A DNA stretch of 53,044 nt from an uncultured Clostridia bacterium (GCA_934486735.1 CAKSQL010000017.1:1-53044), one strand, 5' to 3'. Numbered from the stretch's first letter, positions 15,734-25,435 are shown. Numbers and translations are program-made. Notes: generated by a model not told the origin, from the letters alone.

Positions 15734-17188
15734 TTATTTTACAGTTCTCCCGTTTGCGTAACCGTTATATTCATTGAGAAAATCCTCCGCGTTTTTAAAC
15801 ATTCGCACGCCGACCTGCTCTCCCTTAAAGCCGAGCGCAATACTCAGATTGCCGAAGTATTTGTCTATAATCTGTACTCGGATAAAGAGCTGATTTTCCT
15901 GACACCATGCAGCCGAAGCGGCGCATTTATACTTGTGCCCCGGTGCAGAAACAGTACCGACATCATCGGAATATCCTTCTTCCGGGAATTCTGAAAAAAC
16001 ATTTTTGCATATTCCGAATTTAATGCATTTTTCGCCCGTTTTGTTCGTGTACTTAAACTCGCCCTCATCGTCGTTTAAAGATAACTCAAACTCCGTAATA
16101 TCCATAGGATTTTTGTCGAGTATATATTTCTTTCCGTTGACAATGCCGGTGTACTCGGTCGATTTCTTTCCCTTGACCGAGAATAATTCAAAGTCGGGAA
16201 GTGTCTCCCCGACGTATGGCGGCAGCTTATGATTTGTTGCGTTTTTGTATACAATATCGAAAAAGCCGTCCATAATAAGCGATCTTGGATTTGTATATCC
16301 CTGGTTATCTCCGGTATAAACCAAAATCATATCTTTTTCAGGCATGCAAACGGCCAATTGCTGTCCCATTCCATTAAAAAAGAATGAATTTTCTCTTGTC
16401 CGCCAAATCTGATATCCATATCCGTAGCTTTCTATCTCTCGTTCGCCGAAATTTGTGCTTTCGACCTGTTTTGCCGTTGCCTTGGTGATGTAATCTTCGT
16501 TAAGAATCTGCACGCCGTTCCATTTGCCGCTGTTCATTACAAAGCGGGCAATCTTAAGCAGATCGACGGGACGCATCAAAAATCCTGAGTCGCCCCATGA
16601 ATGTCCGCCGGGACAATGCAGGCAATATGCGGTTGTAATTCCTAAAGCGTCAAATAAACGCTTTTGCAGAAAGTCGGTAAGATTTTCGCCCGAAACTCTT
16701 TCAACAAGAGCGCCCAGAACAAATGAACCGGTACTGTCATAACTGAATATTGTTCCCGATGGTCTTGAATTTTCCAAATCATTTTCAAAATAAAATCTCA
16801 CTCTGTCATTGCATCTTGCCTGAAACCAGTTCCGCTCAAGCTTGGCAGTGCACATCATAAGCATGTCACGTATCGTCTGATTTCTCATATTTTCGTCTTT
16901 TTGATTTTTAAGCTCGTCCTCAAAATATTTTTCAACGGTATCGTCAAGATTGATAAGCCCCTCCTGCTCGCAAAAACCGACAGCGAGAGAAACAAGACTC
17001 TTGGTTACCGAATAAAGACGGTGACAAAAATCACGGTCAAACGGTTTCCAATATTTTTCAAACACAATGTTCTCACCGTGCGCTATTATAACGGAATGAG
17101 TTGCCAATCCGGCATTTTCCAGTTTGTTAATGTATTCTTTTATGTACTCTGTCGATATTCCGTTGTTTTCCGGTGTATCGTATTTCAT
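15734..17188 (-). CDS. Serine hydrolase, beta-lactamase/penicillin-binding fold
   Basis: 484 residues of the class C beta-lactamase-related family. The nucleophile motif SxxK is SVTK (LYSVTKSLVSLA, about residues 64-67), and the YxN-type position reads YDS (FSYDSTGSFVLGALVERVSG). A PVDLLKIARFVMNSG segment is typical of the fold. Members include esterases, D-aminopeptidases and DD-peptidase-like enzymes, and real antibiotic hydrolysis is uncommon. There is no signal peptide, so the enzyme is probably cytoplasmic. An extra C-terminal region of about 140 residues (from TLPDFELFSVKGK) is beta-rich. A consensus-like promoter lies at 17236-17264. Confidence 0.85.
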   Translation of the reverse strand: MKYDTPENNGISTEYIKEYINKLENAGLATHSVIIAHGENIVFEKYWKPFDRDFCHRLYSVTKSLVSLAVGFCEQEGLINLDDTVEKYFEDELKNQKDENMRNQTIRDMLMMCTAKLERNWFQARCNDRVRFYFENDLENSRPSGTIFSYDSTGSFVLGALVERVSGENLTDFLQKRLFDALGITTAYCLHCPGGHSWGDSGFLMRPVDLLKIARFVMNSGKWNGVQILNEDYITKATAKQVESTNFGEREIESYGYGYQIWRTRENSFFFNGMGQQLAVCMPEKDMILVYTGDNQGYTNPRSLIMDGFFDIVYKNATNHKLPPYVGETLPDFELFSVKGKKSTEYTGIVNGKKYILDKNPMDITEFELSLNDDEGEFKYTNKTGEKCIKFGICKNVFSEFPEEGYSDDVGTVSAPGHKYKCAASAAWCQENQLFIRVQIIDKYFGNLSIALGFKGEQVGVRMFKNAEDFLNEYNGYANGRTVK

Positions 17189-17235
17189 GAGTTATTCCTC
17201 CGTTTTTATAAATAATAGTTGTTTTAAACATATAT

Positions 17236-17264
17236 ATTATACTACAAAAAATCTCTTTTTTCAA
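17236..17264 (-). promoter_or_regulatory. Promoter for the serine-hydrolase gene
   Basis: On the minus strand TTGAAA (17259-17264), a 17-nt spacer and TATAAT (17236-17241) lie about 50 nt above the ATG, with GGAGG just before the start. Confidence 0.75.
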
Positions 17265-17284
17265 CACTTAAGCAATATAAATTT

Positions 17285-18484
17285 TTATTTTTCATAGCCC
17301 GTCTTTTTCAGACTGTTAATAAATTGCTGTGCAGTCCTGCCTGACAGTCTGCCATGTTCCATGCCCCAAATGTGCGCTTGCCTTAAAAGCTCGTCCTTTT
17401 CGAAAGCAATATGATTCAGCTCTGCCAAATGCAGCACAATTTCGTTGTACTCGGCGGATATTGGTTTGGGATAGTATATCGAGACCCCAAAGCGCTCGGA
17501 AAGCGACAGCTTTTCCTGTATTGTGTCAGAGCGGTGGCGGTCATCCGAATCATCGCGGTCGCTGTTGTTTTCCTTGATTAAATGGCGGCGGTTCGATGTG
17601 GCGTAAATCAAAATGTTTTTCGGCTTAGGCTCAAGACCGCCCTCAATCAATGCTTTCAGATATTTGTATTCTATTTCAAAATCCTCGAATGACAGGTCGT
17701 CCATGAATATTATAAAGAAGTAGCTGCGGTGCTTCAGCATGTCACAAAGTTCCGGCAAAAGTCCGAATTGGTGCTTGTACACCTCGATAATTCTCAAACC
17801 GCGGTCGGAATATTCGTTCAAAAGTGCCTTTATTGCAGTGGATTTGCCCGTACCGCTGTCGCCGTAGAGCAGCACGTTGTTCGCCGATCTGCCGCTCAAA
17901 AACAGCTCGGTGTTGTCGATAAGCTCTTTCTTTTGTATTTCGTATCCCCATAGGTCGGAAAAACGTACCGGGTCAAAGCTGTCGGCAGGCTTTAACGTCA
18001 GCTGAGCGTGGTTTTCTATATGGAACGCCTTGTTAAGTCCGAAAAGTCCAACGCCGTATTCGGCAAAAAAGCTGTCAATACAGCCTTTAAATTCGGATAT
18101 ATCCGCAGCGGCTGACAGGTGTGAAGCAAGCTGTGATGCAAGATTGCCGATATATTCGCATTGCCCGCCGAAACCTTTTCCGCCGCAGAAATCACTTCCG
18201 AGAATACCGTTGTGCCTGATATTGAAAGCATCAAAAAGTTCTTTCATGTCAAGCTCGGCAATTGCACAAAGCGACGGCGATGAGCACTCTCTGCGCTCGC
18301 ATGCAAGACTGTAAGGATTTTCGTCGTTGATAATCAGCCATGCGATAAATGTCTGCCACAGCTTTCCGCCGAAATTGTATTTTGCGGCTGCCGATATAAT
18401 TTCGGAGAGCGCGCCGCTGTCTTTTTCGTTTTCAAGTATTTTAAAATAGGCATCGTATGCCTTTTGTTTCCCGAATAATATCAT
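17285..18484 (-). CDS. DUF815 AAA-type ATP-binding protein
   Basis: About 399 residues from the ATG at 18484, which has CGGAGGAAT 6 nt upstream; the frame opens to 18529 without a site. The protein has a helical N-terminal region, then a P-loop NTPase domain: Walker A YGDSGTGKSTAI, Walker B FFIIFMDDLSFED, then a sensor segment ILIYATSNRRHLI. The Asp/Arg stretch after it (SDRDDSDDRHR) and the LSERFGVSIYYPKP segment are characteristic of DUF815. The physiological role of the family is not established. It has its own promoter-like sequence. Confidence 0.85.
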   Translation of the reverse strand: MILFGKQKAYDAYFKILENEKDSGALSEIISAAAKYNFGGKLWQTFIAWLIINDENPYSLACERRECSSPSLCAIAELDMKELFDAFNIRHNGILGSDFCGGKGFGGQCEYIGNLASQLASHLSAAADISEFKGCIDSFFAEYGVGLFGLNKAFHIENHAQLTLKPADSFDPVRFSDLWGYEIQKKELIDNTELFLSGRSANNVLLYGDSGTGKSTAIKALLNEYSDRGLRIIEVYKHQFGLLPELCDMLKHRSYFFIIFMDDLSFEDFEIEYKYLKALIEGGLEPKPKNILIYATSNRRHLIKENNSDRDDSDDRHRSDTIQEKLSLSERFGVSIYYPKPISAEYNEIVLHLAELNHIAFEKDELLRQAHIWGMEHGRLSGRTAQQFINSLKKTGYEK

Positions 18485-18517
18485 GAATATTCCTCCGTAT
18501 GTACATATTATATTTTT

Positions 18518-18546
18518 ATAATACTCCAAATTCGGGAAAAAGGCAA
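18518..18546 (-). promoter_or_regulatory. Putative promoter for the DUF815 gene
   Basis: On the minus strand TTGCCT (18541-18546), 17 nt and TATTAT (18518-18523) precede the start. The match is moderate, and a second TATAAT-like hexamer lies closer to the gene. Confidence 0.45.
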
Positions 18547-18581
18547 GCTTTTAAAAAATAAATGTACAATTTTTATAATAT

Positions 18582-19541
18582 TTACGACACATCCACGCCA
18601 CTGTAGTAAGTTTTAAGAATATCCACATAGTTCATTCCTTGTTCGGCGAGATAATTCGCGCCGTATTGGCTCATTCCCACACCGTGCCCAAAGCCGGTAA
18701 CGCGCATAACGACATTCCCGTTTTCCTCGCTAAGTTCAACATTGGTCGAACGCAGCTCGTACATGGTGCGGAATTTTGTCCCCTTGACCGGAATGCCGCC
18801 TATTGAAAGGCTTTTTATGCCGCCTGCATCGCTGCGGACGATATCGGAAAAAAGTCCGCGGCTCCAGTCGGGATTGTCAAGATTCGATTCCGCGATTGCC
18901 TTAAATTCGTCAGCCGAGAGCGTGCGCTCGGAGTGATATCTCGGCGATGCTTCCTCGCCCTTGCTTTCGACGCTGACGAGATACGGGACATCGCCGCCCC
19001 AGACGTCTTTTGCATTCTCGGTAAAGCCCGATGAAGTGGAATGAAAAACAGCCGAAATCGGAGAATCGTTGTAAGTAATCAAAACACCGGCGGTGCTTTC
19101 CACCGCGTCGGAAATTTTTGCCCAGTATTCGTCCGCTTTGTCGGAACCCCATGCCTTTTTTCTCGCTTCTTCGCCGAGCCACGCCTTGCAATGGGTCGGG
19201 TCGGTGCAGATGTCTGCGCCCTTGTGCTCTTCCTTTGCCTGCTCGTTTTGAGCCTTGATTCTGTTCACAAGATAGGTTCTCGCCGCGGTCGCCTGTGCCT
19301 TTAATGCCTCGATTTGAAATTCGGCAGGCATTTCGGCGGCGACTACTTCTTTTAAATATTGCGACATGTCCATCTCGGCAACGCGGTCCTCCGATTTTAT
19401 GTAAACCGAAATTTTGTCAAAGGTTTCGCCATTTTTGCTCCCGGGAGGGGAGTAAAATACCGAAAATTTACTTATAATGAAGTAAGGAAGAAAAAAAGTA
19501 AGCCCCAAAATCATAACTATAATTATCAAAATTCGTCTCAT
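18582..19541 (-). CDS. spoIID: SpoIID/LytB-domain protein
   Basis: 319 residues from the ATG at 19541, which has AAAGGGTGAT upstream; the frame opens to 19559. An N-terminal membrane anchor (RILIIIVMILGLTFFLPYF) precedes a SpoIID domain: YLKEVVAAEMPAEF, ALKAQATAARTYLVNRI, STSSGFTENAKDVWGG, PYLVSVES and the C-terminal GHGVGMSQYGANYLA motif. SpoIID is a lytic transglycosylase that remodels peptidoglycan during engulfment in sporulation. The usual partner spoIIQ or spoIIR genes are not seen here. Its position away from other sporulation genes leaves open a vegetative LytB-like role. Confidence 0.85.
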   Translation of the reverse strand: MRRILIIIVMILGLTFFLPYFIISKFSVFYSPPGSKNGETFDKISVYIKSEDRVAEMDMSQYLKEVVAAEMPAEFQIEALKAQATAARTYLVNRIKAQNEQAKEEHKGADICTDPTHCKAWLGEEARKKAWGSDKADEYWAKISDAVESTAGVLITYNDSPISAVFHSTSSGFTENAKDVWGGDVPYLVSVESKGEEASPRYHSERTLSADEFKAIAESNLDNPDWSRGLFSDIVRSDAGGIKSLSIGGIPVKGTKFRTMYELRSTNVELSEENGNVVMRVTGFGHGVGMSQYGANYLAEQGMNYVDILKTYYSGVDVS

Positions 19542-19609
19542 AAGTATCACCCTTTTCATGTATATGTTATAATAGATGAAAAATTTACAAAAAATTTTTC
19601 GAAAATATA

Positions 19610-19638
19610 TTGCAAAATCCGTAAATCTTAGTTATAAT
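19610..19638 (+). promoter_or_regulatory. Promoter of the acpP-rnc-smc-ftsY run
   Basis: TTGCAA (19610-19615), a 17-nt spacer and TATAAT (19633-19638) lie about 100 nt above acpP. No known fatty-acid regulator (FapR) operator is visible in the leader. Confidence 0.75.
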
Positions 19639-19739
19639 GTTAGAGGTCGGTATTATTTTTGATATCGAAAAGATATTGGCGGATAGGAAACAAAAAATTT
19701 GCTCCTATATAAAAGCCTGCTTGAGAGGAGGTGAACGGC

Positions 19740-19967
19740 ATGGAATTTGAAAAAGTAAAAAACGTATTAATGGAACAGCTGGGTGTTGACGAGTCTGTCA
19801 TCACAATGGATTCGTCATTCGTAGACGATTTGGGTGCCGATTCTTTGGACATAGTTGAATTGATTATGGGATTGGAAACTGAATTTGACATTGAAATTCC
19901 TGACGAAGACGCGGAAAAAATCACAACAGTAGGGGATGCGGTCAACTACATCAAAGAAAGAGCGTAA
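19740..19967 (+). CDS. acpP: Acyl carrier protein
   Basis: 75 residues. ACP carries growing fatty-acyl chains on a 4'-phosphopantetheine arm attached to the Ser of DSLDIVEL (GADSLDIVE motif present). The four-helix acidic sequence is standard (VKNVLMEQLGVDESVI, then LETEFDIEIPDEDAEKITTVGDAVNYI). The ATG at 19740 follows AGGAGGTGA with 5-nt spacing; an in-frame upstream codon at 19731 overlaps that site. It sits immediately before rnc, the common clostridial order, and is separated from the main fab genes, which are outside the window. Confidence 0.97.
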   Translation: MEFEKVKNVLMEQLGVDESVITMDSSFVDDLGADSLDIVELIMGLETEFDIEIPDEDAEKITTVGDAVNYIKERA

Positions 19968-20043
19968 AAGTTATAAGGCGGAATGGTCCTTAAAAAGCGA
20001 ATTTTTCGAATTTCTTCGTTAAAAGAGGCTTGCAATCTTAATT

Positions 20044-20075
20044 GTGCCGGCGGCATCATGCGTTGCCGCCGGCGC
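20044..20075 (+). other. GC-rich hairpin in the rnc leader
   Basis: GCCGGCGGCA (20046-20055) pairs with TGCCGCCGGC (20064-20073), extendable by two pairs, with an 8-nt loop. No T-run follows, so it is not a terminator. It lies 50 nt above the rnc start and could be a processing or attenuation element. Confidence 0.6.
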
Positions 20076-20126
20076 TGCGATTACATATCGGATTCAAAAC
20101 CGCAAAATTTTAGAAAGGGAGACAAC

Positions 20127-20783
20127 ATGATAGGATACAGCTTTAAAAATAAAGAGCTTCTGACAACTGCGCTCACGCACAGTTCATACGGAAATGAAAA
20201 TCATTGTAAACATAATGAGAGATTGGAATTTTTGGGCGACTCGGTGTTGAGCGTAATTGTGAGCGACTATCTTTTTAAAAACATGCCCTCGGTCAACGAG
20301 GGGGAGCTGTCAAAGATACGCGCGTCGTTGGTGTGTGAACAATCGCTGGCAGAGCTGGCGGTGAAGATGAAAATCGGAGAAAGACTTCGTCTCGGACGCG
20401 GAGAGGAAAGCACCGGCGGACGAAAAAGAGCGTCAATACTGTCCGATGCATTTGAGGCAATTCTCGCCGCTATTTATCTGGACAGTGATATGGAAACGGC
20501 GAGAGCGTGGCTTCTTGATACCATGGCATCGGCGCTTAAGCTTGCGCTTGAGGGCAAGACATATCACGATTATAAAACCATTTTGCAGGAGACAATACAA
20601 AAACAGGGCGGCAGAGTGACATACGAAATCGTGTCCGAGACAGGACCGGATCACCATAAGGATTTTGTTGCGGAGGTTTTGATAAACAATGAAAAGAAAG
20701 CTGTCGGCGAGGGAGTAAACAAAAAGGATGCCGAGCAGAATGCCGCAAAACAAGCATTGTCGGATATGGGATATGAGATATGA
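20127..20783 (+). CDS. rnc: Ribonuclease III
   Basis: 218 residues from the ATG at 20127, with AGAAAGGGAG upstream; a longer frame to 19983 includes the leader hairpin and is rejected. RNase III cuts double-stranded RNA in rRNA and mRNA maturation. The catalytic signature NERLEFLGDSVL is present, with ERLEFLGDS providing Glu and Asp metal ligands, and SDAFEAILAAIYLD carries the second acidic cluster. The C-terminal double-stranded RNA-binding domain runs from DYKTILQETIQKQG to GVNKKDAEQNAAKQAL. The stop overlaps the next ATG in ATGA. Confidence 0.96.
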   Translation: MIGYSFKNKELLTTALTHSSYGNENHCKHNERLEFLGDSVLSVIVSDYLFKNMPSVNEGELSKIRASLVCEQSLAELAVKMKIGERLRLGRGEESTGGRKRASILSDAFEAILAAIYLDSDMETARAWLLDTMASALKLALEGKTYHDYKTILQETIQKQGGRVTYEIVSETGPDHHKDFVAEVLINNEKKAVGEGVNKKDAEQNAAKQALSDMGYEI

Positions 20784-21790
20784 AATATTTTAATATACCT
20801 GTTTTTGTTCCGCATCTCGGCTGCCCGTTCGACTGCGTGTTCTGCAATCAGCGTAGGATAACGGGAACAAGCGGCGAAGATGTTGATGAAAAAAAGGTAA
20901 AAGAGATAATAGAAGAACATTTAAAGCAGCTGCCTGCCGATGAGTGCGAGATTGAAATTGCATTTTTCGGCGGCAGCTTTACAGGCATTGACAAAAATTT
21001 GCAGGAGCGGCTTTTGGGCGCAGCATATGAATATGTCGGCAGACATGGCATTGTGGGGATAAGAGCCTCCACAAGACCGGATTATATCAGCCGCGAAGTC
21101 ATGGAACGGATGACGAAATACGGGACAACCACACTGGAGCTGGGTGTTCAGAGCATGTCGCCGGAGGTGCTTTCGGCATCATGCCGCGGACATACTGCCG
21201 AAGATGTTGAAAAAGCAGTAAGTCTTATACGGGAATATCCGATAAAGCTTGGCTTGCAAATGATGACCGGACTCCCGGGAGATACAGATGAAAAATCGCT
21301 TGAAACGGCGGATAAGCTGATAGCGCTTAAGCCGGATTTTGTGCGAATCTATCCGACACTTGTTATAAAGGGAACCGCACTGGAGGATATGTACAAAAGC
21401 GGCAGTTACAGACCTCAGACGGTTTCCGAGGCAGTGGAGCTTTGCCATAAGCTTTTGCGAAAATTCAATGCCGCCGAGATCAAGGTGATTCGTGTGGGAC
21501 TTCAGAATACCGATGAAATATCGCCGGACGGGTCGGTGGTCGCAGGTCCTTATCACAGCGCATTCGGAGAACTTGTCGAATCCGAAATTTACTTTGATAA
21601 AATAAAAGAAAAAATTCTGCCGATTCGGTCGGAAAATATTGTTGTGAGGGTAAATCCGCACGATGCGTCAAAAGCGGCAGGACATAAAAAATGCAATATA
21701 GAAAAAGCGGAAAAATCACTCGGGAAAAAGATAAAAATAAAATCGGACAGCAGTCTGAACCGGGGAGAAATCACAGCGGAGGGCAGGTGA
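20780..21790 (+). CDS. Elp3-like radical SAM protein
   Basis: 336 residues. The radical SAM cluster motif is CPFDCVFCNQ near residue 15, followed by FFGGSFTGI, RASTRPDYI, LELGVQSM, LGLQMMTGLPGD and RIYPTLVIKGT. This is the bacterial Elp3-like family without an acetyltransferase half (radical SAM plus a C-terminal radical SAM domain). Eukaryotic and archaeal Elp3 modify wobble uridines in tRNA; the bacterial family's reaction is less certain. Translationally coupled to rnc through ATGA and 4 nt ahead of smc, it belongs to the same transcript. Confidence 0.88.
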   Translation: MKYFNIPVFVPHLGCPFDCVFCNQRRITGTSGEDVDEKKVKEIIEEHLKQLPADECEIEIAFFGGSFTGIDKNLQERLLGAAYEYVGRHGIVGIRASTRPDYISREVMERMTKYGTTTLELGVQSMSPEVLSASCRGHTAEDVEKAVSLIREYPIKLGLQMMTGLPGDTDEKSLETADKLIALKPDFVRIYPTLVIKGTALEDMYKSGSYRPQTVSEAVELCHKLLRKFNAAEIKVIRVGLQNTDEISPDGSVVAGPYHSAFGELVESEIYFDKIKEKILPIRSENIVVRVNPHDASKAAGHKKCNIEKAEKSLGKKIKIKSDSSLNRGEITAEGR

Positions 21791-21794
21791 GAGA

Positions 21795-24700
21795 ATGTAT
21801 TTAAAAAGAATAGAACTTCAAGGATTTAAATCTTTTGCCGATAAAACGGTTTTGGAGTTCGGACAGGGCGTAACCTCAGTTGTCGGACCGAACGGCAGCG
21901 GAAAGAGCAATATTTCCGACGCCATACGATGGGTTATGGGCGAGATGAGTGCAAAATCGCTCCGAGGCTCGAATATGCAGGATGTCATTTTCGCAGGCAC
22001 GGAAAACAGAAAGCCGGTCAATTTTGCGGAGGTCAGCCTTGTTTTGGATAACACTGCGAGGATGTTCCCTATCGAATTTGACGAAATAATGGTCACAAGA
22101 CGCGTTTTCCGTTCGGGCGAAAGTGTTTATCAGATAAATAAGGCAAACTGCCGCTTAAAGGACATTGTGGAGCTTTTTATGGATACCGGTATCGGCAGAG
22201 ACGGATATTCCATGATAGGTCAGGGAAATGTGTCACAGATTCTTTCCACAAAGGCGGAGGACAGACGAAGTTTTTTTGAGGAGGCGGCAGGCGTTTCCAA
22301 ATTTAAGCACAGGAAAGACGAGGCGGAGCGCAAGCTCTCGGCGGTCAATGATAATCTTGTGCGTATAAACGATATAACCTCCGAGCTTGAAGGACAGTTA
22401 AAGCCACTCGAAAATCAGTCAAAAAAAGCGCACAAGTACCTGCTTTTGTACGGAGAATATAAGGAACTGGACGTCAGCATGTGCCTTGTAAATCTTGAAA
22501 AGAATAAAGGACTTTTAAAAAATGCCGAGGAAGAATATGAAAGTATTTCCGGCGAAATCGAGGATTTAAAGTCCAAGGAGACCGAAATCGAGAAAAAACG
22601 TAACGAGCTTTATGAAAAAAGCGGTGAAAAGGACGAAGAGCAGGCAAAGAAAAATAATGAGCTGATAGAGAGCGAATCGGTTGGTATGGCTGCGGCAAAC
22701 GAGATATCGATTGCCGAAAACGATATTAAAAACAATATTGCACTGAGCGAAAGAATAGATAATGAAATCAGTGCGATAAATAAAGAAAACGACGAATCAA
22801 AAAAGCAGATAGAGGAAATAAGGGAACGTATCAAAACGCAGGAGGAGGAATCCGCCGAGCTTTTGAAGGTGTTCGATAATATCCGCGCGGATAACGAGAG
22901 CCTTTTTTCCGGGATATCGTCCCTGCGAGATGAGATTGACGGCTTGAAAGGCGATATCATCGAAAAAATGAATGCCGCATCGGCAGAGAAAGCCAGGATA
23001 GCCGGTATGGAATCGATGCGAAAAAGCTTTCTCGAACGCCGCGAAGCTGTCGAAGCAGAGAAAAAAAGTCATGGAATGAGCATTGACGGAGTTAAGTCGG
23101 AGCTTGATAAAAACATGGCAGAGATAGAAGAAAAAAGGGGAAAGTGCAAAAAATTAAAGAGCAGAATAGACGAACTTTCGGCAGAGCTTGAAAAGAATCG
23201 GACAGATTATGATGAGAAACGCAGAAAAATTGATGAAATGAATGTTTCGCTCAATTCAAAGACCTCACAAAAGCGTATGCTGGAGGGAATGGAAAATTCC
23301 TATGAAGGTTATGCAAAAAGCGTAAAAACGGTTTTGCAGGCACAGGAGCTGAAACGCTTGTCAATCTACGGAACACTTTCGGGTCTTGTCGATGTTTCGA
23401 GGGAGTATGTCACAGCGATAGAGACAGCTCTCGGCGGAGCAATGCAAAACATCGTGGTCGAAAGCGAAGAGGATGCGAAAGAGGCAATTGCATATCTTAA
23501 AAAGACTCATTCGGGTCGTGCAACATTCTTGCCGGTCAGCTCGGTAAAGGGCAGAACTCTCGATAATGTCAAAGAGGTTTCGGCATTTAAAGGCTTTGTC
23601 GGAATTGCGTCGGAATTACTGAGTTATGATAAAAAATATGACGGAATCATAAAGAGCCTTTTGGGACGTGTTGTGGTTGTGGATAATATCGATAACGGCA
23701 TAGCACTGAGCCGAAAATTCGGATATAAATTCAAAACGGTTACTCTCGGCGGAGATATATTGAATGCCGGCGGCTCGATGTCGGGCGGAAGTGTTAACAA
23801 AAGCGCGGGCTTTTTGTCACGTGCCGGGGAGATTAAAATTCTGGGTGCGGATATTGCCTCGCTTACGGCTAAAATCCGTGATATGCGAGAGGAAAATGAG
23901 GAGACCGAAAGTGATATAAAGAGCATAAATACTCAGCTTTCGGGCAGTATGCCGCTTGTGAGAGAGTACGAAAATGATCTGCTTGTCCTGGAAAACACAT
24001 GCAGACATTTGAGACAAACTCTCGAAAACAGCGACAGCTCGGAAAAAGCGCTTGCGGATGAGCTTTTGCAGATTGAAAAACAGCTTTCCGAAAGCGGCGA
24101 TGAAATTGCGGAGCTTATCGCAAAGAGTCGAAGAATCGAAAATGAAATTGAGGAAATGAATAAGCTTGTTGCCGAAAAGGAAGAGGAATGCGAGAACCTG
24201 TCAAAGCAAAAGGATGATAAAACTCAAGAACTCATGGATGAAACTTTGCGTCTTAAAGAGCTTGAGGGCAGCATCAGAAGCGGCAAGGACAGCATAGCGG
24301 AGATTGAAAGAAGAATTGCTTCCAATGAAACTCTGCTGATTGAAAAAAACGAGGATAAAAAAGCGTTTGCGGAGAAGAACAAAGAGCTTTCGGAGCGGAT
24401 AGATGCCAAAAATGAAGAAATTGAGGCTGCCAAAAAGCTTTCGGAGAGCATAAAAGAAAGAATTGCCGAGATAGAAAAGGAAAAGGCAGGAATCGTTGAG
24501 GGACTCAAAAAGATTCAGAATAATAATAAAGATGTAACCGACCGTATGCTCGTACTTCAGCAGGCGCTTTCGCGCGCAGAGAACAAGCAGACGAAGATTG
24601 AATCGGACACAGAGAATATTATTAATCGGCTTTGGGATGATTACGAGCTTACGCCGACAGCTGCACAGGAGGTTCGCTGCGATGTTGAGGATGAGCAGGA

Positions 24701-25361
24701 GACCGCGCGCAAGGTGCAGGAGCTGAGAGGAAAGATAAAGGCTCTCGGCAGCGTAAACGTGGACGCGATTGAGGAATATAAATCGGTTTCCGAGCGCTAT
24801 GAGTTCCTCACAAAGCAGAAAAATGACCTTGAGGAATCGAGAGAAAATCTGAATAAGGTCATAGACTCAACCCAGGAATTAATGGAGGAGCATTTCCAAA
24901 AGCAGTTTGAGGAGATAAATAAAAGCTTTTCGCATGTGTTCACCGAGTTGTTCGGCGGCGGCAGCGGAAAATTGTATTTGTCCGACCCGAACGATGCAAT
25001 GGAAAGCGGTATAGAGATTGTGGCGCAGCTGCCGGGCAAAAGCACGCAGAATCTGAGCCTTTACTCGGGCGGCGAAAAGTCGTTCATCGCTATTGCCCTG
25101 CTTTTTGCGATACTCGAGGTCAAGCCTACGCCGTTTTGTATTCTTGATGAGATTGACGCAGCGCTTGACGATGTAAACGTATCGCGCTTTGCGACATATC
25201 TCAAAAATTATCTTGCACAGACGCAGTTTATAGTAATAACTCACCGCCGCGGAACAATGGAAGCCGCGAATATAATGTACGGCGTCACCATGCAGGAGAA
25301 AGGCGTATCAAAGCTTTTGTCGCTTAAGATAGATGACGTTGATGACGATATGCTGAAATAA
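21795..25361 (+). CDS. smc: Chromosome segregation protein SMC
   Basis: 1188 residues, the normal bacterial SMC length. The Walker A GPNGSGKSN is at 31-39 in an N-terminal head. Two long coiled coils (about 170-490 and 650-1010) flank a hinge near 505-630 (YEGYAKSVKTVLQ, GLVDVSREYVTAIE, GGAMQNIVVE). The C-terminal head has the ABC signature LYSGGEKSF and Walker B FCILDEIDAALDD. With ScpA and ScpB, SMC loads at parS/ParB sites and extrudes DNA loops to organise and separate chromosomes. It is followed by ftsY, the standard clostridial order. Confidence 0.98.
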   Translation: MYLKRIELQGFKSFADKTVLEFGQGVTSVVGPNGSGKSNISDAIRWVMGEMSAKSLRGSNMQDVIFAGTENRKPVNFAEVSLVLDNTARMFPIEFDEIMVTRRVFRSGESVYQINKANCRLKDIVELFMDTGIGRDGYSMIGQGNVSQILSTKAEDRRSFFEEAAGVSKFKHRKDEAERKLSAVNDNLVRINDITSELEGQLKPLENQSKKAHKYLLLYGEYKELDVSMCLVNLEKNKGLLKNAEEEYESISGEIEDLKSKETEIEKKRNELYEKSGEKDEEQAKKNNELIESESVGMAAANEISIAENDIKNNIALSERIDNEISAINKENDESKKQIEEIRERIKTQEEESAELLKVFDNIRADNESLFSGISSLRDEIDGLKGDIIEKMNAASAEKARIAGMESMRKSFLERREAVEAEKKSHGMSIDGVKSELDKNMAEIEEKRGKCKKLKSRIDELSAELEKNRTDYDEKRRKIDEMNVSLNSKTSQKRMLEGMENSYEGYAKSVKTVLQAQELKRLSIYGTLSGLVDVSREYVTAIETALGGAMQNIVVESEEDAKEAIAYLKKTHSGRATFLPVSSVKGRTLDNVKEVSAFKGFVGIASELLSYDKKYDGIIKSLLGRVVVVDNIDNGIALSRKFGYKFKTVTLGGDILNAGGSMSGGSVNKSAGFLSRAGEIKILGADIASLTAKIRDMREENEETESDIKSINTQLSGSMPLVREYENDLLVLENTCRHLRQTLENSDSSEKALADELLQIEKQLSESGDEIAELIAKSRRIENEIEEMNKLVAEKEEECENLSKQKDDKTQELMDETLRLKELEGSIRSGKDSIAEIERRIASNETLLIEKNEDKKAFAEKNKELSERIDAKNEEIEAAKKLSESIKERIAEIEKEKAGIVEGLKKIQNNNKDVTDRMLVLQQALSRAENKQTKIESDTENIINRLWDDYELTPTAAQEVRCDVEDEQETARKVQELRGKIKALGSVNVDAIEEYKSVSERYEFLTKQKNDLEESRENLNKVIDSTQELMEEHFQKQFEEINKSFSHVFTELFGGGSGKLYLSDPNDAMESGIEIVAQLPGKSTQNLSLYSGGEKSFIAIALLFAILEVKPTPFCILDEIDAALDDVNVSRFATYLKNYLAQTQFIVITHRRGTMEAANIMYGVTMQEKGVSKLLSLKIDDVDDDMLK

Positions 25362-25367
25362 TAAATC

Positions 25368-25400
25368 CCGTCCGCATGTTCTGCCTGCGGCTGCGGACGG
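25368..25400 (+). other. Hairpin in the smc-ftsY gap
   Basis: CCGTCCGCA (25368-25376) pairs with TGCGGACGG (25392-25400) around a 15-nt loop. No T-run follows, so it is not an intrinsic terminator. It may adjust the relative level or stability of smc and ftsY messages. Confidence 0.5.
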
Positions 25401-25435
25401 AGAAAGTCGGCTTGCAGGCAGATTGGAGAGCGGAT

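Noticed and set aside
15734..17188. True antibiotic-hydrolysing beta-lactamase
   Set aside because: There is no signal peptide, the YxN motif reads YDS and the sequence fits the broader serine-hydrolase group of the fold.
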